Source: an uncultured Victivallales bacterium (lineage in GTDB: Bacteria; Verrucomicrobiota; Lentisphaeria; Victivallales; UBA1829). Taken from it: a stretch of DNA of 31,043 nt. The stretch lies in contig CAKUJH010000037.1 in the NCBI GenBank assembly GCA_934661375.1, forward strand, positions 1 to 31,043. Direction: 5' to 3'. The position numbers and the translations under genes are program-made. This document shows positions 1-7,144 of this stretch, in pieces. Position 1 is the stretch's first letter; every line of letters begins with the position of its first letter. The notes under the pieces were generated by a model. The model was not told the origin of the DNA. It searched no databases and saw only the letters and a program-made list of their open reading frames with translations.

Positions 1-90
1 AGAAAAATTAAAAAGAAGGAGAAGGAAAAATGAGGAAAATCAGCTGTAAAAGGTTAAACATAAAGGATATTATGCGAAGCGGACTTGCCG
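1..90. repeat. 90-bp perfect direct repeat, copy 1
   Basis: Bases 1-90 are identical, base for base, to 18690-18779, in the same orientation. The copy lies 3' of the GH-like gene that ends at 146. On the plus strand it is purine-rich and holds two stretches that look like ribosome-binding sites with start codons: GGAGAAGG before ATG at 30, and AAAGGATATT before ATG at 72. On the minus strand, the transcribed strand of the neighbouring cassette, it is therefore rich in anti-Shine-Dalgarno-like CCUU/UCCU motifs. Since the match begins at base 1, the left boundary of the repeat is unknown and may extend outside the window. Confidence 0.95.
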
Positions 91-100
91 CATTTCAGAG

Positions 101-130
101 GAAACCGGCACGATTTCTCATGCCGGTTTC
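101..130 (-). terminator. Hairpin downstream of the GH-like gene, possible terminator
   Basis: GAAACCGGCA (101-110) and TGCCGGTTTC (121-130) form a perfect 10-bp stem with a 10-nt loop, 16 bases after the stop codon of the minus-strand gene ending at 146. No T-run follows on the minus strand, so it is not a canonical intrinsic terminator. It could act as an mRNA 3'-end stabiliser or a leaky stop. The equivalent hairpin is deleted beside repeat copy 2. Confidence 0.45.
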
Positions 131-145
131 CCGTTTACGGACAGG

Positions 146-3100
146 TTATTTCACCCCGATCAGGACGAAATGATTGCCCGGCAGCTCCATGTCTTTCAAC
201 TCGGCGGCATTCATCGCCTTGTTGTTCCAGAGATCATGATAGCTGCTCACTCCGGACAGCTGGTGCGTCAGCGCCAGTTTCTGTGCATTCCGTCCAAGAT
301 TGCCTGCCACAATCAGGTAACGGTACGGACTGTTTGCCGGCAATTCATACCAGCTGACGTACACATCCGGAGAAGCGGATTTGACCGTGGAATCATACCA
401 GTAACCGTGGAATTTCGCGTCCGCCAGTTTGATCTGATCCTTGATGATCCACCAGCGGTCAACCGTTTTCCGCTCAATGCTGTCCGGCGTAATGCCGACA
501 TCATGCAGCAGACACGGAGTCATGGTGCGGATTGCCCATTCCGGATTCGCGGCGAAATCCTTCTGGCGGGATTTCAGATTCATGAAGTTTCCGGCTGCGC
601 GTTCCGGCTGCGGCAGCAGAATCACACTCACGCCGCGGATCACCGGGCTCATGGTGGACTGCCAGGCTTCTTTGGAAAGCCCTTCGCAATAGAAATGATC
701 CGGATTTCTGCCGACGCCGTCGTGGAATTCCTCGCCCGGCCAGACATGGTCGGAGAAGTTATGCACGAATGGAACCATATCCGCTGCCGGAACATGGTTG
801 ACCAGCGTTTTGCCGAATTTGTGAATCAGCTTGTATTCACGCATCATGAATTCACGCTGTCCCAGCATGGTCGAAGTCCGGTATTTCTGACCGAAAGCAT
901 CCACTCCGCCGCAGCCGTGCCGGACATTCTCGCAGACTTTGCTGTGCGGACAGTCGTTATACATGCCGCCCAGAAGCGGGTTGATGGTGAGCAGCTTTTC
1001 CAGATTGTAGAGATGCGCATCGGTGATTCCGGTCTGACCGCAGCAGGAATAAATCGTCTGCGGAACGCCGTCTTCCTTGTACCCCCAGATCGTCGTCGGA
1101 AGCGTAACCCAGTCATTGAAGAAATAATCATATTCGGCTTCGTTGGTTCCGACGTGGAACGGCATCACGTAATTGATGGACCGGTACGGAATGTGCGATT
1201 TGGTTTTCCAGCCTTTGTTGGAAGCTTTCTTCTTTATCGCCTCCTGCACCGCTTTCACGTAACGGTCCATCCAGCGCGGCTTGTGACTGCTCGGCGTCAG
1301 CCAGCGCTGATCGGTCTGGTAATCGAAGAAAGAGTGGTCGCCGCCCCCGCCGAACTGCAGGTTCTGCATGGTCGGAACAAAATAACCGCCGTAGTTGTGG
1401 TCGCGCCAGCCTTTGAGCGGAGAACGCGAAGGTGTTCCCTGAAACACCATGGTGTACCACAGACGGCTCTTGACTTCCACCGGACGCGACACAATTTTCG
1501 CGGTTACGGCAACTTCATCGCCGCTGCGGACCAGAATGATGTTCTTCTCTCCTGTATGATTTGCCCAGTTGGCATTCGACTTCGGATGCCACGCCAGACC
1601 CTTTTCCAGTCCGCTCGTCCACAGCAGATTGTTGCAGACATTCTGAACCGGGTTGAATTCGCGCTCGATGCGGTTGTCCTTCCAGACTTCCAGTCCGTCG
1701 TTGTAAGCCTGTTTGAACACGTAACGGGCAAACTCTGCGGGAACTTTCCAGGACAGAGTCAGGGAGGAAAGTTTTTCCGGAACCCGGACGGGCGTCATAT
1801 CCCAGTCCACCAGATACATGCCGTCAAACCAGAGCTGTCCTTTCCACGTGAACTTGAATCCGTTCACCGCGCCTTTGCCCGAAAATTCGATGTAATCGGC
1901 ATACTGTTTCCCGACCTGGAAATCACTCCAGACAACGTCCGCGCCGTCCGCAGTCAACGCCGGCGGAACGGTCAGCATATTGCTGCCGCGCGAAACGATC
2001 TGCACGGGGAACGGACCTTCCGCAAAACGGTATTCGCGGTCCAGCACCCGGAAGGTGCGGCCGTTCACTTTTTCCACCGGAGTCCATGGTTCCGGGACAG
2101 TATGATCCGCCGCAACCCGGACTTTGTACGGCTTCATGTCCGGCACACGGAAACGGATGCGGTTGGAAACATTTCCGGCGGCGTCCAGTTTCGCCTCGAT
2201 CCAGTAATTGCCTTCCGGCAGTTCATCCGGCAGCGGCAGGGAAACGCTGAACACATTCTGACGCGCCGTGAAGGTCTGCGTGCTGTAAACTTTGTCTAGC
2301 GTGTCGGAAAGCAGCCGGACCGTTCCGGTTACGCCCTGCGTCTGAAATTTTTTCAGCAGTTCCGCGCCGGCATTGTTGGCGTCCACGGAAACGGCAATGC
2401 GTTTTTCGCCGGCATGACAGTCGAACTGAAGTTCCAGCGGGTAATTGACATAATAGAAGGTCTCGTACTGATACATGGGACGGCCGGACGCATCTGCGGC
2501 GGAAACCATCAGCCGCTGGCGTCCCGCCGGCAGAGAAACTTTCCACGGAGTCTTGACCAGATTTCCGTTGAAGTCAGTGCGACTGCCGTTTTCCTGTTCA
2601 TAGAACGCTTTGAACACCGCCGTGCCGGAAGGATTTTCCGCCGACAGATCCAATTGTCCGAGGGCAAGATTGCCCAGCGAACGGATTCCGGCGAACCGGG
2701 AATCATTGCGGAACTCGATTTTGCCGAATGATTTCGGGGAATCATAATATCCGGCAGGCAGAGCCCAGGCGAAAGAACCGAGTTCATTCACATAACTGGA
2801 AATATAGATATTGCCGGTCCAGTCGTCATTTGCGGTGAATCCGCCGAAATCAGCCAGCGGCAGTTCGAATTCCGCACTCCAGAAATCCTTGCCGCGAAAC
2901 GCCGCCGCTCTGGCATGGGAATTCCACTTCGGCTCCCCGTTTTTATGGTCGAACACCGCTCCGTTGGAATTGATGATGAACTGGTATTTCTCTTTCCGGC
3001 GGTCCGAATACAGGAAAAATTCAAACGAATCGTCTTCCCACAGATTGCCGTCGCGGACAGTATGGGCAAAACGCCGGGGGGGAGCATCGCTGTAAACCGC

Positions 3101-4090
3101 CAGATAGAACTTTTCACCGTCGTGTTTCAGCCATGCTTTTCCGTTGATCTGCTGTTTCCGGTTGATGGAAACCCCGGTCATTTCCCGGACCGGCACACTG
3201 GCGGCGTCCGCCCATTCCGCGGCATCAATCTGACCGTCCAGTTTCACTTTTCCGGAAGTTTTCGGAACGCTGACCATCTGCTGAACCCGTTTTTCACCGA
3301 ACTTGGAGGAAAAGAATTTAAGATACTCATCATTGATTTCCTTCGCGCTCAGCGGACGGTTGTAAATCCGGACGTTGTCATACGCCGTGCGGTGTTCTTT
3401 GTCTTCGCCGTCTGACTTTTTGCCCACGCTGATCCAACCCCAGGAGGCGGGTTCGGGGAAAGTCATGGCGGAATCGAATTTGATTTCCGGCTTGCGCCAT
3501 TCCACCGCTTTCGGCAGGACGCCGTCCACGTACAGCTTCATGCCGTTGCGGTCCCAGACCGCATCCAGCTTATGCCATTTGTTGGTCGGCCAGTCTTTTT
3601 CATCCACCAGAACTGTGGCGGTGAACACTTTTTTCGTACCCGGCGCCTTCTGATTTTCCATATAGAAAAACAGATGATTGCTCCACAGATACTTTTCAAT
3701 GTAAATCGTGAAATCCTTCTGACCCGCGCCGAAAAACACTTCAATGAACTTGTTGCCGGTCTTCCAGTTCAGCGGCGCGACCCACAGGGAAATGGTTCCC
3801 TGACGGGGATCCAGATTGTCTTTCATGTTGTACTGGCATTCCTCGGTGCGGTCCATGGCAAGCGCATTGCCTTTTCCCGCAACACCTTCCCACATGCGGA
3901 GCTGCAGGCCGGGATTGGCAAACGTGGTGCTTTTCGGACTGCCCTTCGCATAATCCGCCGTTACGGTATACCCGTCAAAAGTCGCTTCAAACAGCAGAGC
4001 GGGATCTCTTGCCGTTTCCGCCGCCATGGCACAGGAAAAACCCAGTGCAGACAGCAGGAGCGCAGCTGTTTTCCTGTATGCAAACTTCAT
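146..4090 (-). CDS. Large secreted LamG / CBM9-like / glycoside-hydrolase-like protein
   Basis: A 1314-residue exported protein, probably acting on a polysaccharide at the cell surface or in the periplasm. Residues 1-24 form a signal peptide ending AMA|AE. Residues about 27-260 are a LamG/concanavalin-like domain (MKLYVDGVLP, NVRIYNRPLS). Residues about 275-455 resemble a family 9 carbohydrate-binding domain (KLDGQIDAAEWADA, ending in a KSFGKIEFR strand). The C-terminal half (about 700-1300) resembles glycoside-hydrolase-like domains of the DUF6067 type, with an acidic GGMYNDCPHSKVC patch and several His/Asp/Trp-rich stretches. The catalytic residues cannot be assigned from sequence alone. 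The ATG overlaps the stop of the upstream LamG gene (ATGA), so the two are probably translationally coupled. It is the last gene of a gntR-pseudopilin-LamG-GH operon. The domain family is inferred by eye and the substrate is unknown. Confidence 0.8.
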   Translation of the reverse strand: MKFAYRKTAALLLSALGFSCAMAAETARDPALLFEATFDGYTVTADYAKGSPKSTTFANPGLQLRMWEGVAGKGNALAMDRTEECQYNMKDNLDPRQGTISLWVAPLNWKTGNKFIEVFFGAGQKDFTIYIEKYLWSNHLFFYMENQKAPGTKKVFTATVLVDEKDWPTNKWHKLDAVWDRNGMKLYVDGVLPKAVEWRKPEIKFDSAMTFPEPASWGWISVGKKSDGEDKEHRTAYDNVRIYNRPLSAKEINDEYLKFFSSKFGEKRVQQMVSVPKTSGKVKLDGQIDAAEWADAASVPVREMTGVSINRKQQINGKAWLKHDGEKFYLAVYSDAPPRRFAHTVRDGNLWEDDSFEFFLYSDRRKEKYQFIINSNGAVFDHKNGEPKWNSHARAAAFRGKDFWSAEFELPLADFGGFTANDDWTGNIYISSYVNELGSFAWALPAGYYDSPKSFGKIEFRNDSRFAGIRSLGNLALGQLDLSAENPSGTAVFKAFYEQENGSRTDFNGNLVKTPWKVSLPAGRQRLMVSAADASGRPMYQYETFYYVNYPLELQFDCHAGEKRIAVSVDANNAGAELLKKFQTQGVTGTVRLLSDTLDKVYSTQTFTARQNVFSVSLPLPDELPEGNYWIEAKLDAAGNVSNRIRFRVPDMKPYKVRVAADHTVPEPWTPVEKVNGRTFRVLDREYRFAEGPFPVQIVSRGSNMLTVPPALTADGADVVWSDFQVGKQYADYIEFSGKGAVNGFKFTWKGQLWFDGMYLVDWDMTPVRVPEKLSSLTLSWKVPAEFARYVFKQAYNDGLEVWKDNRIEREFNPVQNVCNNLLWTSGLEKGLAWHPKSNANWANHTGEKNIILVRSGDEVAVTAKIVSRPVEVKSRLWYTMVFQGTPSRSPLKGWRDHNYGGYFVPTMQNLQFGGGGDHSFFDYQTDQRWLTPSSHKPRWMDRYVKAVQEAIKKKASNKGWKTKSHIPYRSINYVMPFHVGTNEAEYDYFFNDWVTLPTTIWGYKEDGVPQTIYSCCGQTGITDAHLYNLEKLLTINPLLGGMYNDCPHSKVCENVRHGCGGVDAFGQKYRTSTMLGQREFMMREYKLIHKFGKTLVNHVPAADMVPFVHNFSDHVWPGEEFHDGVGRNPDHFYCEGLSKEAWQSTMSPVIRGVSVILLPQPERAAGNFMNLKSRQKDFAANPEWAIRTMTPCLLHDVGITPDSIERKTVDRWWIIKDQIKLADAKFHGYWYDSTVKSASPDVYVSWYELPANSPYRYLIVAGNLGRNAQKLALTHQLSGVSSYHDLWNNKAMNAAELKDMELPGNHFVLIGVK

Positions 4091-4863
4091 TTCTGTTCCA
4101 TGTCTTTCTGATAGTTGGCTTTGATTTCATCCGCACTCAGCGGACGGTTGTAAATCCGCACATTGTCGAATGCGGTGCGGCTGATTTTGTTGGCGTCGCC
4201 GGACTGTTTGGCGATGCTGATCCAGCCCCATGCCGGCGCGGGGAATTCCATCGGAGCGTCAAATTTCACTTCCGGATTGCGCCATTCCACCGTCTTCGGC
4301 AACACACCGTCCACGTACAGCTTCATGCCGTTGACATCCCAGGTTGCGTCCAGTTTGTGCCATTTGCCTTCCGCCCAGTCTTTTTCGTCGATCAGAACCG
4401 CAGCCGAGTAATTCTTTTTCGTGCCGGGCGCACTGTCATTCTGATAATAGAACAGCAGGTGATTGCCCCACAGATATTTTTCCACATACATCGTGAACCC
4501 TTTCTGTCCCGCGCCGAAAAACACTTCAATATTTTTGCTGGCTGTCTTCCAGTTCAGCGGAGCAACCCACATGGACACGGTTCCCTGTTTCATGTCGAAG
4601 TTGTCTTTCATATTGTAAAGACAGTCCACGCTGCGGTCGATCGCCAGCGCGGTTCCTTTTTTCCCGACGCCTTCCATGGCGCGGCCGGCTGCTTTGAGAT
4701 CGGCATCGGCAATGGTGAAACATTTCGGATCGCCCTTCGCATAATCCGCGGTCAGGGTGTTGTTTTCAAACGTTGCCTCAAACAGCAGAGACGGATCCTT
4801 CGCCGCTTCCGCAGCGGAAAGCCCCAGACACAGTACGGCGGCAGCCATCAGTTGAATTTTCAT
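4087..4863 (-). CDS. Secreted stand-alone LamG-domain protein
   Basis: A 258-residue protein consisting of a signal peptide (residues 1-20, LGLSAAEAA) and a single LamG/laminin-G-like beta-sandwich, a fold that commonly binds carbohydrate. By eye about two thirds of its residues match the N-terminal domain of the 1314-residue protein directly downstream, including NMKDN, WVAPLNWKT, IEVFFGAGQK, EKYLW and DNVRIYNRPLSA. The two therefore arose by duplication of one domain. It contains no catalytic module. The start ATG at 4863 follows AAGGAC at normal spacing. The stop codon overlaps the next gene's ATG (ATGA), and the pseudopilin gene ends 35 bases upstream. A likely role is binding the same glycan that the large enzyme processes, or as a subunit of it; this is inference. 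Confidence 0.85.
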   Translation of the reverse strand: MKIQLMAAAVLCLGLSAAEAAKDPSLLFEATFENNTLTADYAKGDPKCFTIADADLKAAGRAMEGVGKKGTALAIDRSVDCLYNMKDNFDMKQGTVSMWVAPLNWKTASKNIEVFFGAGQKGFTMYVEKYLWGNHLLFYYQNDSAPGTKKNYSAAVLIDEKDWAEGKWHKLDATWDVNGMKLYVDGVLPKTVEWRNPEVKFDAPMEFPAPAWGWISIAKQSGDANKISRTAFDNVRIYNRPLSADEIKANYQKDMEQK

Positions 4864-4898
4864 TTCTCAAAGTCCTTTCTTCATGTTTATGTTTTTGA

Positions 4899-5702
4899 TT
4901 ATCTGTAAAGAATGCATCCGGAACCGCTGACACTGCTCGTTGACGTGTCATAGGCAATCGGCAGGTAAAGCTGACGCTGCAAAGCCGCGGCATGACCGTC
5001 CAGAAACAGCACATTGCATTTGTTGCTGTGGCGGTAATCCACGGATTGATACGTGCCGTTCAGCTGAATCCAGTGCAGACCGCCATTCAGCAGAGGATTG
5101 GGGTCTCCGCCGCTGAGAATGGGTTTGACCAAACCGTCCATCAGCACGCCGTCATTGCTCGGTTCCTTGAATTTGCCGAGTTTGGAATAATAGCGAAGCA
5201 CACCGTTCGGATTCGCTTCATTGATACGCCCGCCCATCCCGACAATGGTGCCGTTCACGACATAATTGCCCAGAAAATTGGCTACGCCGAGGCTTTTGTC
5301 TTCCCAGGTCAGATTCTGGCTCGGACAAGTCCACGGGTACACTTTCTGTTTTTCCTTGCTCACCGCAGTTTTCACCGGAACATTGTAATTCAGCATGGTC
5401 AGCTGAATCTGAAAAGTATACGCCTCGCCGTCTCCGGGATACAGGATATTGCCGATGGGCAGATATTCCTTGAAATCCTGAATATAATTGAGAATCATCA
5501 CGCCGATCTGTTTCTGCTGTCCCAGACATTTGGCCGAAAGTGCGGTCTGTTTGGCTTTGTTCAACGCCGGCAGCAGCATCCCTGCCAAAATTGCTATAAT
5601 AGCAATAACGACAAGGAGTTCGATAAGTGTAAAGGTCTTCCGTTTCCGGCACAGTCCGGAAACCGCGGCAATCCGTTTTCTCATCATCAGTTCCTTTTTC
5701 AT
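4899..5702 (-). CDS. Type II pseudopilin-like protein with H-X9-DG motif
   Basis: A 267-residue protein with a short positive leader followed by FTLIELLVVIAIIAILAGML, the class III prepilin signal cleaved and methylated by prepilin peptidase, which doubles as the hydrophobic assembly helix. The rest is an extracytoplasmic domain that ends with HSNKCNVLFLDG, the H-X9-DG motif typical of a large paralogous family in Planctomycetota and Lentisphaerota. Members usually sit beside carbohydrate-degradation genes, as here. The first in-frame codon is TTG at 5705. ATG at 5702, preceded by AAAGGAACAATTG, is the better start, though ATGs at 5687 and 5684 also have a purine-rich leader. It lies between gntR (37-40 bases) and the LamG gene (35 bases). 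It may help deliver or organise the secreted proteins at the surface, but its role is not known. Confidence 0.85.
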   Translation of the reverse strand: MKKELMMRKRIAAVSGLCRKRKTFTLIELLVVIAIIAILAGMLLPALNKAKQTALSAKCLGQQKQIGVMILNYIQDFKEYLPIGNILYPGDGEAYTFQIQLTMLNYNVPVKTAVSKEKQKVYPWTCPSQNLTWEDKSLGVANFLGNYVVNGTIVGMGGRINEANPNGVLRYYSKLGKFKEPSNDGVLMDGLVKPILSGGDPNPLLNGGLHWIQLNGTYQSVDYRHSNKCNVLFLDGHAAALQRQLYLPIAYDTSTSSVSGSGCILYR

Positions 5703-5742
5703 CAATTGTTCCTTTCTTTATTCATTGAGTTCAAATTCTATT

Positions 5743-6885
5743 TTATCCGTCCACAGTGGATTTTCCGACCACCAGCGGAGCTTTCAATTTCTCAAAGACA
5801 AACCCGGCGGCGGGAATGTTCTCCGCCGTCATCCGGCAAATCTCCCGCACCACGCCGACTGCCAGTTCAAACATGGGAACCTGAACATATGTCAGCGCCG
5901 GAAGCAGTCCCTGGAAAGTAACTCCGGAGGCAATCGCGGCAATCCGGATGTCTTTCCCGATCCGCAGTCCGGCGGCGGCACAGGTCTCATACAGATCAAC
6001 GACGTGATACGTATGGTTGCAGAACAGAAAATCCGGATGCCCTTTGTCCAGAACATTCTTCAGCGCGTCTATGCTGTCCGGGAAATCATATTCCAGCTGA
6101 AACTGCTCCGGAGTTTCCAGGCCGTGACGACGGCAGCTGTCAATAAAATGTGCGGCTCTGACACGAAAATCGCGGTGCAGCTCCTGTCCGCCGGCCGCGG
6201 AATCCGTTCCCGCCAGATCAAACGCTGTAATGACACCGGCAGTCCGGCAGCCGCATTCCGCCGCATGAACCGCCAAAGAGTCCACCGCCGCAGGCTGGTC
6301 GTAGTCCACATTGATCAGGGAGGGCGCGGCATGAGTGAACAGCCCGGAGAACTGAAACACCGGCATGGTCTGCGCCAGTTCCAGCTGCAGCTCCAGCAGC
6401 TGTGAGCCGACAAACACCACGGCGTCAAATTTCCGCAGCTGCCGTTCCTGCTGCATGAGGGACAGCGGAGCCGAATCCTTGTCCACATGAATGAAATCGA
6501 CTTTCGCGCCGTACTGCTGCGCTCCCGCCAGCAGACCGCGGTAAATTTCCGAGTCCAGCGCCCAGCATTCCAGATACAGGGTATCGCGGGAAATCGCGGC
6601 TTCCGGGAAAACGAAAGCAATCTTGACCGCTTTTTTCTCCTGTGCGAACCGTTCATTGACAAAAATGCCGTTGGCAGGCACGGACACCACAAAACCGTCA
6701 GACTCCAGCGATTTCAAAGCGCGCTGCACTGTAAGGCTGCTGACTTTGAATTCCGCGGAAATCTTCCGCACGCTGTCGATCCTGCGTCCGGGGGCATAAT
6801 ACGCGGACTCGATCCGCTGCTGAAGAATCCGCTTCAGCTGAACCGGAAGTGCCACCGGGCTGGTTTTATCCAGAACTCTTTCCAT
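5743..6885 (-). CDS. GntR-family regulator with LacI-type ligand-binding domain
   Basis: A transcriptional regulator of about 380 residues. The N-terminal third is a GntR winged helix-turn-helix (ILQQRIESAYYAPGRRIDSVRKISAEFKVSSLTVQRALKSLE, split here as the recognition core KVSSLTVQRALK). The rest is a periplasmic-binding-protein-like domain as in LacI/AraR regulators, expected to sense a sugar. Two starts are possible. GTG at 6918 gives 391 residues but has almost no leader and sits inside the operator. ATG at 6885 has GGTGG eight bases upstream and leaves the palindrome in the leader, so I prefer it. The gene is first in its operon, ahead of the pseudopilin, LamG and GH-like genes, so it probably controls them and itself. 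Confidence 0.85.
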   Translation of the reverse strand: MERVLDKTSPVALPVQLKRILQQRIESAYYAPGRRIDSVRKISAEFKVSSLTVQRALKSLESDGFVVSVPANGIFVNERFAQEKKAVKIAFVFPEAAISRDTLYLECWALDSEIYRGLLAGAQQYGAKVDFIHVDKDSAPLSLMQQERQLRKFDAVVFVGSQLLELQLELAQTMPVFQFSGLFTHAAPSLINVDYDQPAAVDSLAVHAAECGCRTAGVITAFDLAGTDSAAGGQELHRDFRVRAAHFIDSCRRHGLETPEQFQLEYDFPDSIDALKNVLDKGHPDFLFCNHTYHVVDLYETCAAAGLRIGKDIRIAAIASGVTFQGLLPALTYVQVPMFELAVGVVREICRMTAENIPAAGFVFEKLKAPLVVGKSTVDG

Positions 6886-6911
6886 ATACTTTTCCACCGT
6901 ATCATTAAACC

Positions 6912-6928
6912 GTGTCACACTGTATCAC
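6912..6928. promoter_or_regulatory. Palindromic operator, probable GntR-family site
   Basis: GTGTCACACTGTATCAC is a spaced perfect palindrome, GTG-N2-ACA-N-TGT-N2-CAC. It lies just downstream of the gntR -10 box, about +3 to +19 from the expected transcription start. A dyad of this size at this place fits autoregulation by the GntR-type protein encoded next to it; the assignment is inference. Confidence 0.6.
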
Positions 6929-6937
6929 CACAGTTAT

Positions 6938-6965
6938 ATTATATTCAGAAATCCGATTTTGTCAA
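6938..6965 (-). promoter_or_regulatory. Sigma70-type promoter of the gntR-pseudopilin-LamG-GH operon
   Basis: On the minus strand TTGACA (6965-6960) and TATAAT (6943-6938) are both consensus and separated by 16 bases, with an A/T-rich tract upstream that could be an UP element. The -35 and its upstream flank (TTGTCAATAGG on the plus strand, then a run of A) recur at the promoter of the second cassette at 18913-18923. Confidence 0.75.
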
Positions 6966-7144
6966 TAGGTATTCTCAAAAAAATTCAGAAAAAATAGCGA
7001 AAACAGAAAAAAAAGGAAATAATTTTGCATTCCGGATTTTTTTCTGCTTGCAATTTGCCGGAAATGAATTAGTTTATAACGGAAGGACAGAATGTCGGTC
7101 TGCCGGACGCCGGCGGCTGACGGGTTTCATAAAACACGGAGAAG

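Noticed and set aside
30..173. A 47-codon plus-strand frame with a good ribosome site, matched by another 47-codon frame at 18719-18862 that shares its first 20 residues
   Set aside because: The shared residues come only from the identical 90-bp repeat. The rest differs completely and runs antisense to a gene end or its stump. The equal lengths look accidental, though peptide evidence could revive it.
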